Of a stretch of 64,000 nucleotides of DNA, positions 1 to 9,064 are shown in pieces. Made by a program: the position numbers and the translations under genes. The DNA lies in NCBI RefSeq assembly GCF_036231945.1, contig NZ_CP109599.1:3070501-3134500 (forward strand). Reading direction: 5' to 3'. The notes under the pieces are model-generated. The model did no database searches. It had not been told where the DNA came from and saw nothing but the letters and a program-made list of their open reading frames with translations. How positions within the stretch are numbered: position 1 is the first letter of the stretch; each line of letters begins with the position of its first letter. This DNA comes from Streptomyces sp. NBC_01429. Lineage in GTDB: Bacteria > Actinomycetota > Actinomycetes > Streptomycetales > Streptomycetaceae.

Positions 1-426
1 CCGCACCCGGTGGTACTCCGGGCCCATCGCCTTCGTCATCGACTTCAGACCGTTGTGGCCGTTGTCCCCGCCGCCCAGCTTCAGCCGCAGGGTGCCGTAG
101 TCGATGTCCAGCTCGTCATGGACGGCCACGATGTTCGCCGTCGGCACCTTGTAGAAGTCCCGCAGCCCCACCACGGGACCACCGGAAAGATTCATGTACG
201 AGGTCGGCTTGGCCAGCACGACCCGGCGGCTCGCCGGCCCCGGCGCCCCCAGCCTGCCCTCGATGACCTGCGCCTGCGCCTTCTGCGCCCGCTTGTAGGA
301 ACCGCCGATGCGTTCCGCCAGCAGGTCGGCCACCATGAAGCCGACATTGTGCCGATTGGCCGCGTACCCGGGTCCGGGGTTCCCCAGACCCACGATCAGC
401 CAGGGGGCGTTGGCATCCGTGGTCAT
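1..426 (-). CDS. pth: Peptidyl-tRNA hydrolase, 3' part outside window
   Basis: Cytosolic enzyme that hydrolyses the ester bond of peptidyl-tRNAs dropped by the ribosome. The visible 142 codons carry the N-terminal GLGNPGPGY loop, the NRHNVGFM segment with the catalytic His, the [12 protein letters not shown] motif, HDELD with the catalytic Asp, and the glycine-rich [12 protein letters not shown] region. The family is about 190-200 residues, so roughly a quarter is missing past base 1. The ATG at 426 is preceded by a GAGGAG ribosome site. It lies downstream of rplY on the same strand, an order known from other actinobacteria, but a strong hairpin separates them. Confidence 0.96.
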   Translation of the reverse strand, partial: MTTDANAPWLIVGLGNPGPGYAANRHNVGFMVADLLAERIGGSYKRAQKAQAQVIEGRLGAPGPASRRVVLAKPTSYMNLSGGPVVGLRDFYKVPTANIVAVHDELDIDYGTLRLKLGGGDNGHNGLKSMTKAMGPEYHRVR

Positions 427-466
427 GCGCGCTGCTTCTCCTCGCGTCCGTAGGTCACACAAAGGG

Positions 467-504
467 CGGACGGGGTGGCGGGCAACGGCCCGCCACCCCG
501 TCCG
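467..504 (-). terminator. Hairpin terminator after rplY
   Basis: Perfect 16-bp inverted repeat (arms 468-483 and 488-503) with an AACG tetraloop; a further C-G pair closes it at 467/504. No U tract follows, which is common in Streptomyces. It lies 17 bp past the rplY stop and about 40 bp before pth, so it should limit read-through into pth. Confidence 0.75.
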
Positions 505-520
505 TGGCACAGAGCGAGGA

Positions 521-1108
521 TCAGGCCTCGGTGCTCTCGGCGCCCTCGGAGTCCGCGGCCGGCTCCTCGGCCTGCGCGGCCAGGACCTGGATGACGACGG
601 CGTCCTCGTCGGTGACCAGGGTGGTGCCGGAGGGCAGCGGGACGTCCTTGGCGGCGATCGAGTCACCGGCGTCCAGGCCCTCGATGGAGACCGTGACGGA
701 CTGCGGGATGTGGGTGGCCTCGGCCTCGACGGTCAGCGTGTTGAGGACGTTCTCCAGCAGGTTCGCGCCCGGGGCCAGCTCGCCCTCGGTGTGGACCGCG
801 ACCTCGACCGTGACCTTCTCGCCGCGCTTGACCGCGAGGAGGTCGACGTGCTCGATGTCGCCCTTGATCGCGTTGCGCTGCACGGCCTTCGGGATGACCA
901 GCTCAGTGCGGCCGTCGATGTCCAGCGTGATCAGCGCGTTCGCCGTCTTCAGCGCCATCATCAGCGGGTGGCCCGGCAGGGTCACGTGGACGGTGTCGGC
1001 GCCGTGGCCGTAGATGACGCCGGGAACCTTGTTCTCACGACGCGCGCGGCGGGCGGCGCCCTTGCCGAACTCGCTGCGGACCTCGGCGCTGATCTTCACA
1101 TCGGCCAT
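521..1108 (-). CDS. rplY: 50S ribosomal protein L25, CTC type
   Basis: Binds 5S rRNA in the large ribosomal subunit. The N-terminal L25 domain (about residues 1-95) includes the [20 protein letters not shown] segment. A TL5/CTC-type beta domain (about 100-180) and an acidic tail rich in Glu and Ala follow. At 195 residues it has the length of the general-stress CTC variant rather than the short E. coli form. The start is the ATG at 1108, which has an AGGAG site 7 bases upstream; an in-frame start further up has no ribosome site. It lies between prs and pth. The 289 bases up to prs hold no gene. Confidence 0.95.
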   Translation of the reverse strand: MADVKISAEVRSEFGKGAARRARRENKVPGVIYGHGADTVHVTLPGHPLMMALKTANALITLDIDGRTELVIPKAVQRNAIKGDIEHVDLLAVKRGEKVTVEVAVHTEGELAPGANLLENVLNTLTVEAEATHIPQSVTVSIEGLDAGDSIAAKDVPLPSGTTLVTDEDAVVIQVLAAQAEEPAADSEGAESTEA

Positions 1109-1397
1109 GGTGGCACTCCTCGTAGAAGCAAACGGTGACGGACATACGGTGGTCACCCGGCCACAAACGGGCCTGCTACGAAGAGCGCGTCGATAACGGA
1201 CGAACCGGCACCTGAGTGCGGCCTCCCTCGCCGAGCAACCCGATGAGTCTACCCGGCGGGAAGGCCGCCTCAGAAATCGATCTAGAACTCCGGCGACAGC
1301 GGCCTCGGCGGGGGCCTCGCACCCCTGCGCACCAGCGCCGCGAGCACAGCCGCAGCCACTTGCCGCGGGCCGCCGCCGTCCCCCGTCCCGGCCCGCC

Positions 1398-2381
1398 CTA
1401 CGCCTCTTCCTGCTCCTCGAACAGGCTGGTCACCGAGCCGTCCTCGAAGACCTCACGGACCGCGCGCGCGATGGTCGGCGCGATCGACAGGACCGTGATC
1501 TTGTCCAGGTCGAGATTGCCCGGGTCGGGCAGCGAATTCGTGAACACGAACTCACTGACCTTCGAGTTCTTCAGCCGGTCGGCCGCCGGACCCGACAGCA
1601 CACCGTGCGTCGCCGTCACTATGACGTCCTCGGCGCCGTGCGCGAACAGCGCGTCGGCGGCGGCACAGATCGTGCCACCCGTGTCGATCATGTCGTCGAC
1701 CAGCACACAGACCCGGCCCGCCACATTGCCGACGACCTCGTGGACCGTCACCTTGTTGGCGATGTCCTTGTCGCGCCGCTTGTGCACGATCGCCAGCGGA
1801 GCGCCCAGCCGGTCGCACCAGCGGTCGGCGACCCTGACCCGGCCCGCGTCCGGGGAGACGACCGTCAGCTTCGAGCGGTCCACCTTCCCGGCCACGTAGT
1901 CCGCCAGGATCGGCAGCGCGAAGAGATGGTCCACGGGACCGTCGAAGAAGCCCTGGATCTGGTCCGTGTGCAGATCGACCGTCAGAATCCGGTCCGCGCC
2001 CGCGGTCTTCATCAGATCCGCCACCAGCCGGGCCGAAATCGGCTCACGGCCACGGTGCTTCTTGTCCTGCCGGGCGTAGCCGTAGAACGGCACGATCACG
2101 GTGATGCTCCGGGCCGAGGCCCGTTTCAGCGCATCGATCATGATCAGCTGTTCCATGATCCACTTATTGATCGGAGCGGTGTGGCTCTGGATCAGGAAGC
2201 AGTCCGCGCCGCGCGCGGACTCCTGATAGCGCACATAGATCTCGCCGTTGGCGAAATCGAATGCCTTGGTCGGCACAATCCCGACACCGAGTTGTTGCGC
2301 GACCTCCTCGGCCAGCTCGGGGTGGGCGCGGCCGGAGAAGAACATCATCTTCTTCTCGCCGGTCGTCTTGATCCCGGTCAC
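1398..2381 (-). CDS. prs: Ribose-phosphate pyrophosphokinase (PRPP synthetase)
   Basis: Makes PRPP from ribose 5-phosphate and ATP, feeding nucleotide, histidine, tryptophan and NAD synthesis. Visible motifs are the early FSGRAHPELAEEVAQQLGV segment, the ATP-binding loop YGYARQDKKHRGREPISARL, the metal-binding DLHTDQIQGFF, and the PRPP-binding loop VLVDDMIDTGGT. The 327-residue length fits class I enzymes (about 315). The GTG at 2381 has GAGGAG upstream. It lies 141 bp downstream of glmU on the same strand, and the two probably share transcripts. Confidence 0.97.
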   Translation of the reverse strand: MTGIKTTGEKKMMFFSGRAHPELAEEVAQQLGVGIVPTKAFDFANGEIYVRYQESARGADCFLIQSHTAPINKWIMEQLIMIDALKRASARSITVIVPFYGYARQDKKHRGREPISARLVADLMKTAGADRILTVDLHTDQIQGFFDGPVDHLFALPILADYVAGKVDRSKLTVVSPDAGRVRVADRWCDRLGAPLAIVHKRRDKDIANKVTVHEVVGNVAGRVCVLVDDMIDTGGTICAAADALFAHGAEDVIVTATHGVLSGPAADRLKNSKVSEFVFTNSLPDPGNLDLDKITVLSIAPTIARAVREVFEDGSVTSLFEEQEEA

Positions 2382-2522
2382 AGCACTGTCTCCTCAGACG
2401 TGTTGATGGCCGCTGAGCCCGCGCGTCCCTGCGAGCCAGCCGAATCGTACAGATGCCAATCGAGCGGTCATACGGTTTATGCGGTTATCACGTTACGCCG
2501 ACATCGACGCCGCTCTTTCCGG

Positions 2523-3971
2523 TCAGCTTTCACTCTCGGTGCTCGCCGGCGCCGTCGCGGCGGCCGCCGCGGCGGCACTGCCCGGACGCTTCCGGGCCAC
2601 CCAGCCCTCGATATTCCTTTGCTGGCCGCGGGCGACAGCCAGCGAACCGGCCGGTACGTCCTTCGTGATGACCGACCCGGCGGCGGTGTACGCACCGTCC
2701 CCGACCGTGACAGGTGCCACAAACATGTTGTCCGAACCGGTCCGGCAATGCGAGCCGATCGTCGTGTGATGCTTCCGCTCGCCGTCGTAGTTCACGAAGA
2801 CGCTGGCCGCGCCGATGTTCGTGTACTCGCCGATGGTCGCGTCCCCGACGTACGACAGGTGCGGCACCTTCGTGCCCTCGCCGATCGTCGCGTTCTTCAT
2901 CTCGACGTACGCGCCCGCCTTGGCCTTCACGCCCAGCCGCGTACCGGGCCGCAGGTAGGCGTACGGGCCGACCGTCGCCCCCGCGCCCACCTCGGCGCCG
3001 TCGGCGACCGTGTTGTCCACCCGGGCGCCCGCGCCCACGGACGTGTCCTTCAGCCGCGTGTTGGGCCCCACCTCGGCGCCTTCGGCCAGATGCGTGGCGC
3101 CGAGCAGCTGCGTACCCGGGTGCACGACCGCGTCCTGCTCGAAGGTGACCGACACGTCGATGAGGACCGACGCCGGATCGACGACCGTCACGCCGGCCAG
3201 CATCGCGCGCTCCAGCAGCCGCTGATTCAGCAGCCGCCGGGCCTCCGCGAGCTGGACGCGGTTGTTGATGCCCAGGATCTCCCGGTGATCGGCGGCGACG
3301 GACGCCCCGACCCGGTGGCCGGCCTCGCGCAGGATGCCGAGCACGTCGGTGAGGTACTCCTCGCCCTGGCTGTTGTCCGTACGGACCTTGCCGAGCGCGT
3401 CCGCGAGGAGCTGACCGTCGAACGCGAACACCCCCGAGTTGATCTCCCGGATCGCCCGCTGCGCGTCGGAGGCGTCCTTGTGCTCGACGATCGCGGTGAC
3501 CGCGCCGTGCGCACCCTCCCGGACGATCCGCCCGTACCCGGTCGCGTCCGGGACCTCGGCGGTCAGCACGGTCACGGCGTTGCCGTCGGCGGCGTGGGTG
3601 GCGGCGAGCGCGTTGAGGGTCTCGCCGGAGAGCAGCGGGGTGTCGCCGCAGACGACGACCACGGTCCCGTCGGGCGTCCCGCCCAGCTCCTGGAGCGCGG
3701 TCCGGACGGCGTGCCCGGTGCCGTTCTGGGTGGCCTGGTAGGCGGTGCGCACGCCCTCGTACGCGGCGGTCAGATGCCCCTCGACCTCGGCGCGGGCATG
3801 CCCGACGACCACGACGAGCTGCCGCGGCTCCAGCTCACGCGCGGCGGACACGACATGTCCGACGAGCGAGCGCCCGCAGACCTCGTGCAGAACCTTGGGG
3901 GTTCTCGACTTCATGCGGGTTCCTTCACCCGCTGCGAGAACGACGACGGCTGCCGGGCGGTTGGCGCTCAC
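2523..3971 (-). CDS. glmU: Bifunctional GlcNAc-1-P uridyltransferase / GlcN-1-P acetyltransferase
   Basis: Catalyses the last two steps to UDP-GlcNAc for peptidoglycan. The N-terminal uridyltransferase domain (about residues 1-235) starts with the nucleotide loop VVLAAGEGTRMKS and contains CGDTPLL. The C-terminal left-handed beta-helix (about 255-450) has hexapeptide repeats and the acetyltransferase stretches KNATIGEGTKVPHLSYVGDA and NYDGERKHHTTIG. The Ala/Ser-rich tail (about 455-482) is typical of actinobacteria. The start is GTG at 3971. It precedes prs and follows the tRNA-Gln gene on the same strand. Confidence 0.97.
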   Translation of the reverse strand: MSANRPAAVVVLAAGEGTRMKSRTPKVLHEVCGRSLVGHVVSAARELEPRQLVVVVGHARAEVEGHLTAAYEGVRTAYQATQNGTGHAVRTALQELGGTPDGTVVVVCGDTPLLSGETLNALAATHAADGNAVTVLTAEVPDATGYGRIVREGAHGAVTAIVEHKDASDAQRAIREINSGVFAFDGQLLADALGKVRTDNSQGEEYLTDVLGILREAGHRVGASVAADHREILGINNRVQLAEARRLLNQRLLERAMLAGVTVVDPASVLIDVSVTFEQDAVVHPGTQLLGATHLAEGAEVGPNTRLKDTSVGAGARVDNTVADGAEVGAGATVGPYAYLRPGTRLGVKAKAGAYVEMKNATIGEGTKVPHLSYVGDATIGEYTNIGAASVFVNYDGERKHHTTIGSHCRTGSDNMFVAPVTVGDGAYTAAGSVITKDVPAGSLAVARGQQRNIEGWVARKRPGSAAAAAAATAPASTESES

Positions 3972-4041
3972 GGGGATGCCCTTCGGCTTCGGGTGCTGGA
4001 CATCCGCAGGATACCGGGGGGTTTAGGGGCGTAAACGAAGG

Positions 4042-4070
4042 CGGGCCCCGACCGGTGAGGTCAGGGCCCG
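4042..4070 (-). terminator. Hairpin downstream of tRNA-Gln
   Basis: Inverted repeat of 12 bp with one mismatch (arms 4042-4053 and 4059-4070) and a GGTGA loop. It starts 18 bases past the 3' end of the tRNA-Gln gene and is followed on that strand by CCTTCGTTT. It probably ends the tRNA transcript before glmU. Confidence 0.65.
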
Positions 4071-4087
4071 AAGTCTGGTGCGACCAG

Positions 4088-4159
4088 TTCCCCCGCCAGG
4101 ACTCGAACCTAGACAGATGGCACCAAAAGCCACAGTGCTGCCAATTACACCACGGGGGA
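4088..4159 (-). tRNA. tRNA-Gln (anticodon TTG)
   Basis: A 72-nt cloverleaf can be folded by eye. The acceptor stem TCCCCCG pairs with CGGGGGA, the anticodon stem GTGGC/GCCAT carries the 7-base loop TTTTGGT with TTG at positions 34-36, and the T arm contains GGTTCGAGTCC. The discriminator base is A and CCA is not encoded. It reads CAA directly and CAG by wobble. A hairpin lies 18 bases downstream, and an HTH/endonuclease-like gene ends only 27 bases upstream on the same strand. Confidence 0.95.
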
Positions 4160-4186
4160 TAATAAACGACCAAACCGGACATTGGG

Positions 4187-5044
4187 TCAGGTCGCCGAAT
4201 GAGCACCTAACACTATGCCGTACCAGGCGCCCTCCACGCGACGGTAAAGATCGGCACTCTTGGCCACGTAGACAATCAGACACCCTTTGTACGTGTCGGT
4301 GATGTTCTTCCGTGTGGTCTTCGGGTTGTGCTTCTTGAGTGTCGCCTTCTGGAAGACCGCCGGATCGACGCCCGCCAGGCCGGCCCAGAACCGCTCGGCA
4401 GCGGGCACCTCCGCCGACTCGTGGATGCTGACCCGGAAGCGCATCCGGTCGCGCGGGACCTCCAGCAGTTCCAGCCAGCAGAGATAGAGCTTGATCACGT
4501 CGGGATCACTGTTGATGAAAAGGAGGGACTCGCGGCGGTCGTACGGCTTGTCCTTGGTGCCTTCGGCCCAGTACAGGGTTACTCCGGCCATGAACAGCTC
4601 CCTCTTGGACATCGCTCCGATCTCACGTGTCGCGGCGGCCTTCGTCGCCCGGCGCTTCTCGTCCCGCACCGCCAGCTCGTGGTCCCAGCGCATGCGCGCC
4701 GCCAGCTTCGCCTGCTCCTTCGCCTCCCGCCGGTCCGGCTTCGGCAGGTCCCGCACCCAGAGTGAGATCGAACTCTTCGAGCAGCCCAGCTCCAGCTGGA
4801 TCTGGTCGTACGTGAGCCCCTTCAGCCGCAGCTCGCGCGCCTTCTCGCGGAGGTCGCCCTTGGCTCTCGGGCGTTTCGTCCACTCCGGGACCGGGACGCC
4901 CTCCAGGAGGCGGTTCAGGATGTCGTTGTTGTGGACGTGCAGCCGGTCGCGGATCTGGCGGCGGCTCAAGCCCTCCTGTCGCAGCGCGACCGCCTGTTCC
5001 CGTAAGCCCTCGAAGTCCGGGTATTTACTGTGAAGTCGTGTCAT
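4187..5044 (-). CDS. HTH protein with LAGLIDADG-like C-terminal domain
   Basis: Protein of 285 residues. Two helix-turn-helix-like segments lie in the N-terminal half: LSRRQIRDRLHVHNNDILNR (about 25-45) and YDQIQLELGCSKSSISLWVR (about 78-98). A very basic helix rich in Lys and Arg follows (about 100-145). The C-terminal half begins ELFMAGVTLYWAEGTK and continues with FINSDPDVIKLYLCWLELL. This G-x-x-x-x-x-E/WAEG plus NSDP pattern resembles single-motif LAGLIDADG endonuclease folds. That assignment is inferred from pattern, not proven. It ends 27 bases before the tRNA-Gln gene and may share its transcript. It could be a domesticated regulator rather than an active nuclease. The ATG at 5044 has no good ribosome site. 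Confidence 0.7.
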   Translation of the reverse strand: MTRLHSKYPDFEGLREQAVALRQEGLSRRQIRDRLHVHNNDILNRLLEGVPVPEWTKRPRAKGDLREKARELRLKGLTYDQIQLELGCSKSSISLWVRDLPKPDRREAKEQAKLAARMRWDHELAVRDEKRRATKAAATREIGAMSKRELFMAGVTLYWAEGTKDKPYDRRESLLFINSDPDVIKLYLCWLELLEVPRDRMRFRVSIHESAEVPAAERFWAGLAGVDPAVFQKATLKKHNPKTTRKNITDTYKGCLIVYVAKSADLYRRVEGAWYGIVLGAHSAT

Positions 5045-5233
5045 GCAGAGGATCGTCGTACGGAATATTCGCTTCCGGTTCGAATGCAAGGACGATTCAC
5101 CAGTTCGAGGGTTCGCGGTGCGTTCCTGGCGTGTCCGGGCCCGGTCCGTGATGGCTCCGGCGCGGGCGGTCGGTGGGGGCAGGTCGTCCAGGTCGCCGGA
5201 AAACGTGGTGCGCGCGCCCGTACGCTGGACGAC

Positions 5234-6574
5234 ATGACCACGACGGGGGCACACCAGGACGGTTCGGGCATGACCGCCCGTGGCTATGGGTGGTGGGAGC
5301 GGCGGCGGAGTGTCGTGCTGGATGTGGGGCTGGCGTTGTTGTCGGCCCTGGAGTGCGGGTTGCAGGGGGTCTACTTCGCGCAGAACGCGTCGCTGCCCGT
5401 GCCGCTCGGGGTGATTTTCGGGCTGCTGGCGGGTTCGGTGCTGGTGGTGCGGCGGCGGTGGCCGTTCGCCGTGGTGCTGGTGTCCATCGCCGTCACGCCC
5501 GCCGAGATGGGCTATCTGATGGCGCTGGTCGGGCTCTACACGCTCGCCGCCTCGGAGGCGCCGCGCCGGATCATAGGGTCGCTCGCCGGGATGTCGCTGG
5601 TCGGCATGTTGATCGTGACGTTCGTACGGACGCGGCAGAACGTGACGGACACGGGGATCGACACGCACAGCTGGTACGTCCCGCTCGTCGCGGTCCTGAT
5701 GTCCGTCGGGATGACCGCCCCGCCCGTACTGCTGGGGCTGTACGTGGGGGCCAGGCGGCGGCTGATGGAGAGCCTGCGGGAGCGCGCGGACAGTCTGGAG
5801 CAGGAGCTGTCGCTGCTCGCCGACCGGGCCGAGCAGCGGGCGGAGTGGGCGCGTACCGAGGAGCGCACGCGGATCGCGCGCGAGATGCACGACGTGGTGG
5901 CGCACCGGGTGAGTCTGATGGTGGTGCACGCGGCGGCCCTTCAGGCGGTGGCGCTGAAGGATCCCGCGAAGGCGGTGAAGAACGCCGCGCTCGTGGGTGA
6001 CATGGGCCGGCAGGCGCTCACTGAGCTGCGCGAGATGCTCGGGGTGCTGCGGTCGGGCGAGCAGGTGGCGGCGCGGCGGGCGGGGAACCTCACGTCGGCC
6101 ACGGCGCCCGAGGCCGTGCCGCTGGCGGCCGTGGGGCTGGCGGCGGCCGCTGCGGCCGCGGCGGCCGCCGAGGACGGTCCCGGGATGGCGGACATCGAGG
6201 CTCTGGTCGGTGAGTCCCTGGACGCCGGGATGGTCGTGGAGCTTTCGGTGCAGGGCGAGTCGCGTCCGTATCCGCCGGAGGTGGAGCAGACCGCCTACCG
6301 GGTGGTGCAGGAGGCGCTGACCAATGTCCTGAAGCACGCGGCGGGCGCGAAGGTGATGGTCCGGCTCGCGCACCGGGACGCGGAGGTCGCCATGCAGGTG
6401 GAGAACGGTCCTTCGGACAGCGGCGCGCACGACGCGGGGCTGCCGAGCGGCGGGAACGGTCTGGTGGGGATGCGGGAGCGGGTGACGGCTCTGGGCGGGG
6501 TGTTCGTCTCGGGCGAGACGGACGCGGGGGGTTTCCGGGTGTCGGCGGTGCTGCCGGACCGGGGCGCCGCCTGA
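5234..6574 (+). CDS. Orphan NarL-type sensor histidine kinase
   Basis: Membrane sensor of the DesK/NarX-like HisKA_3 group, 446 residues. The N-terminal half has about five hydrophobic segments (about 22-185) with no large outside domain. A coiled linker leads to the phosphorylation helix REMHDVVAHRVSLMVVHAAA, where the first His is the likely phosphorylation site. The HATPase_c domain shows the N box EALTNVLKHAAGA and the G box GNGLVGMRERV. An alanine run of about ten residues lies between the two domains. No response regulator gene is adjacent, so the partner is encoded elsewhere. The start is the ATG at 5234; a second ATG at 5270 is possible. Confidence 0.88.
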   Translation: MTTTGAHQDGSGMTARGYGWWERRRSVVLDVGLALLSALECGLQGVYFAQNASLPVPLGVIFGLLAGSVLVVRRRWPFAVVLVSIAVTPAEMGYLMALVGLYTLAASEAPRRIIGSLAGMSLVGMLIVTFVRTRQNVTDTGIDTHSWYVPLVAVLMSVGMTAPPVLLGLYVGARRRLMESLRERADSLEQELSLLADRAEQRAEWARTEERTRIAREMHDVVAHRVSLMVVHAAALQAVALKDPAKAVKNAALVGDMGRQALTELREMLGVLRSGEQVAARRAGNLTSATAPEAVPLAAVGLAAAAAAAAAAEDGPGMADIEALVGESLDAGMVVELSVQGESRPYPPEVEQTAYRVVQEALTNVLKHAAGAKVMVRLAHRDAEVAMQVENGPSDSGAHDAGLPSGGNGLVGMRERVTALGGVFVSGETDAGGFRVSAVLPDRGAA

Positions 6575-6645
6575 CCCGCGCCGCCGGTCCTCCTCCCCCT
6601 CTTTTTCCGTCCCTTGTTCCCGGCCCTGTCCCGCCTCCGGGGCCC

Positions 6646-7134
6646 TCAGCCCTGTGTCAGCCGCGTGGGTTCGAGACCGGTCAGCAGCGTCCCCAGCGCC
6701 CGGTCCATGTCCGGTCCCAGGTACCAGTCGCCGGTGTGGTCGATGCTGAAGACCCGGCCGGTGCTGTCGATCGCCAGCACCGCCTGCCCCTCGCCCTCCT
6801 CGCCCAGCGGGCTGATCTCCGTCTCCAGCGACCTGCCGAGGTCCGCGAGCGTACGGGCGAGGTGGATGCCCGCCGTCGGGTCGATCCGCAGGGCGGCGGG
6901 GGCTATCTGCCGGCCGGGGCCCGGCGCGGTGATGCGCAGGCCGCCGAACTCGGCCCATGCCTCGACGGCGGCGGGGAAGACGTTCAGCCGGTGGCCGGCC
7001 GGGGTGGTGTGCGAGCGCAGGGTGTCGGCCCACTCCTCGGCCTGCTTTATGTCCCAGCGCCCCGGCCGCCAGCCCGCGTCGCGCAGCGCGGCGTCCACGG
7101 GGACGGGGAACCGGGTGGTGTTGAGGTCGGGCAT
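6646..7134 (-). CDS. SUKH-3 domain protein, probable immunity protein
   Basis: Protein of 162 residues with the SUKH-3 pattern: FPVPVDAALRDAGWRPGR near the start, then EEWADTLRSH, then FPAAVEAWAEFGGLRI. SUKH proteins are known as immunity proteins against nuclease or deaminase toxins and are often encoded beside them. Its ATG lies 2 bases after the stop of the YwqJ-type deaminase gene, so the two are translated from one mRNA. That pairing suggests it neutralises or binds that deaminase; this is inference from context. It converges with the histidine kinase gene. Confidence 0.82.
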   Translation of the reverse strand: MPDLNTTRFPVPVDAALRDAGWRPGRWDIKQAEEWADTLRSHTTPAGHRLNVFPAAVEAWAEFGGLRITAPGPGRQIAPAALRIDPTAGIHLARTLADLGRSLETEISPLGEEGEGQAVLAIDSTGRVFSIDHTGDWYLGPDMDRALGTLLTGLEPTRLTQG

Positions 7135-7136
7135 GT

Positions 7137-7637
7137 TCAGCCGTTCTCGGTCAGGTCGACGGGCCGTACGCCGAAGTGGGCGAGCAGCGCCGTACAGGAA
7201 CGGCAGGGCGGGGCGTAGCTGCCGTGCAGGGGGTCGCCGGCCTCGCGGATGCGGCGGGCGGTGAGTTTCGCGTGTTTGAGGGAGCGTCTGGCCTCGCTGT
7301 GGGTCAGGGGTTTTCGTCTGGCGCGTTTGGAGCGTGCGGCCTCGGCGGCGGTGAGGTGGCGGGAGAGCAGGATCGCTTCGGGGCAGCGCCCGGTGAATCG
7401 TTCCCGCTGTCCGCTGGTGAGCGTGGCGAGGAAGTCCTGTACGAGGGGGTGCAGGGTGGGTGGCTGGTCGGCCTTGCCCGCGGTGCAGGTCAGTGTCTCG
7501 CCGCGGACGGAGAGCGCTGCCGCGACGGCGGGCAGGATGCCGTCCCTGCGCTGCCGGAGCGATGGTGGGCGGTGCGGCTCGGTGCTGCTCCAGCTGAGGC
7601 GTGGGTCGCCGGATGCGTCGGTTGGTGCGGTGTGCAT
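7137..7637 (-). CDS. YwqJ-related nucleic-acid deaminase-like protein
   Basis: Protein of 166 residues of the YwqJ-related deaminase type. The visible features are a CPEAILLSRHL segment, then HAKLTARRIREAGDPLHG followed by YAPPCRSC, which fits the PCxxC zinc-binding end of the deaminase fold. The expected upstream acidic/His ligand is less clear. No signal peptide or secretion domain is present, unlike full polymorphic toxins, so it may act inside the cell. It is the first gene of a two-gene operon with SUKH-3. The stretch rich in Arg and Lys in the middle would suit a nucleic-acid substrate. Confidence 0.78.
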   Translation of the reverse strand: MHTAPTDASGDPRLSWSSTEPHRPPSLRQRRDGILPAVAAALSVRGETLTCTAGKADQPPTLHPLVQDFLATLTSGQRERFTGRCPEAILLSRHLTAAEAARSKRARRKPLTHSEARRSLKHAKLTARRIREAGDPLHGSYAPPCRSCTALLAHFGVRPVDLTENG

Positions 7638-8081
7638 GGTGCTGTCCCTCCCCGTGCCCGCGGCCGGTAGCCGCTGATGTCACGCCCCCCATGTTGCTGT
7701 GACAGCCTGCCAAATGTGACGCACAGTGGGAAAGCTGGGGCGCGGAACGGCCGGTTTACGGGTGGTTCTCGGCGTGGCGTCGGCACTGGGTCACGTGCGT
7801 GTGACTGGTGGTCACCGGGTGGACGCGGGTCGACGCGGGTGGACCGGGGCGAAGTGCCCGATCTCACTCGGTCGGGCCTCGCGGGTGGTGGCGGACGGCG
7901 ACGACCGGGCTGTGTCGGGCCCGTCACGCTCCGAATGTGGCTGATGGTCACGGCCGTTGGCGGGGTTCGTGGGAGGGTGCCGGGGAGGGGAGGAGCGTCC
8001 TGGTCCCCCTTGCCCCACCGCATAGGCTGTGCCGAACCAGGGCTGTGGTGAACCAGCCGTAAGCAGCAGGGGGCAACCGCC
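7638..8081. promoter_or_regulatory. Divergent intergenic region between deaminase and SMI1 genes
   Basis: A 444-bp gene-free region between the leftward deaminase/SUKH-3 pair and the rightward SMI1/SUKH-4 pair. It must hold both promoters. I see short dyads (GTGAC-N5-GTCAC near 7799-7813) and repeated GACGCGGGT segments near 7820-7840, but no convincing -35/-10 pair and no conserved small frame. Confidence 0.5.
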
Positions 8082-9059
8082 ATGACGACAGGTCGGCTCG
8101 GGCAGCAAGCCGCGCCACCGAACGCGGCCTACGCCGGGCAGGTCGTGCACTTCCCGGACCCGGTCCGGGCCTCCCGGCACCCGAGAGGTGTACGGGTGGA
8201 CGGGGACGGCCGTCCGGACTTCGCGCCGTACGCCCGCGCGGCCGCCGAGATCGCCGAGCCCCCGGTGGGGTTCGGCGTGGACGAGCTGCGGCTCACGGAC
8301 TATGTGTCGGCGAACGCGGCGCTGCACGCCGCTGGCCACGATCTGTGGGGGACGATCCCCGCCGTGGCCACGCCGCACGGCTGGACCTGGCACCATCTGC
8401 CGGGTTCGCGCCGGATGGTGCTGGTGCCGGTCGAGGTGAAGGCGCTGCTGAGACATCACGGCGGTCTGGCGACGGCGCCGGTGGATCACGCCAAGCGCGG
8501 CACGCGCCCGCTCCAGGAGACCAGGCCGGTGCACTTCGGGCTGCCGAAGGGGTCGGGGCCTGTCGGGGAGCAGCAGGTGCTGGGCGTGGAGGAGGATCTC
8601 GGCTATCGGCTGCCGGGGGCCTATCGCTCGTTCCTCAAGGCGGCGGGTGGCTGCGCGCCGGTGGGCGCGGCGCTCGACGCGGAGCTGGGGCTGCTGGTGG
8701 ATCAGCCGTTCTTCACGGTGCGCGACGAGGCCGCGGTCAATGATCTGGTCTATGTGAACAAGTGCTTGCGGGACCATCTGACCAAGGACTATCTGGCTGT
8801 CGCTTTTGTGCAGGGCGGGATTCTCGCGGTGAAGGTGAAGGGCGAGCGGTCCGGTTCTGTCTGGTTCTGCCCGTACGACGACGCCCGTGACCAGGACGGT
8901 CTGAGCGTGCAGGAGCGGGTGGAGCGGCTGTTGCTGCCGTGCGGCGACGACTTCGACGCGTTTCTGCTGCGGCTGGCGGGCAGTCCGCCGGAGCTGGAGA
9001 CCGTGGCGAACCTGATGGTGGACGGCGGCTTCGCGCGTGCCGTCCCGGTGGAGGGGTGA
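8082..9059 (+). CDS. SMI1/KNR4 (SUKH-1) family protein
   Basis: Protein of 325 residues. The SUKH core sits in the C-terminal half: GVEEDLGYRLPGAYRSFLKA matches the 'E..LG..LP..Y..fL' opening of SMI1/KNR4 domains, and it continues through FFTVRDEAAVNDLVYVN and FCPYDD. The N-terminal 170 residues include a PxGWxWHHLPGSRRMVLVP segment that I recognise only as typical of Streptomyces homologues. The family is linked to immunity against toxins. It is followed directly by the SUKH-4 gene, so the pair forms one operon, divergent from the deaminase/SUKH-3 pair. Confidence 0.8.
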   Translation: MTTGRLGQQAAPPNAAYAGQVVHFPDPVRASRHPRGVRVDGDGRPDFAPYARAAAEIAEPPVGFGVDELRLTDYVSANAALHAAGHDLWGTIPAVATPHGWTWHHLPGSRRMVLVPVEVKALLRHHGGLATAPVDHAKRGTRPLQETRPVHFGLPKGSGPVGEQQVLGVEEDLGYRLPGAYRSFLKAAGGCAPVGAALDAELGLLVDQPFFTVRDEAAVNDLVYVNKCLRDHLTKDYLAVAFVQGGILAVKVKGERSGSVWFCPYDDARDQDGLSVQERVERLLLPCGDDFDAFLLRLAGSPPELETVANLMVDGGFARAVPVEG

Positions 9060-9064
9060 GCGCG

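Noticed and set aside
4187..7033. A 948-codon open frame on the minus strand running from the HTH/endonuclease-like gene through the histidine kinase region.
   Set aside because: Only its last 285 codons show protein-like composition; the rest is the antisense shadow of the kinase and SUKH-3 genes, rich in Arg, Pro and Gly.
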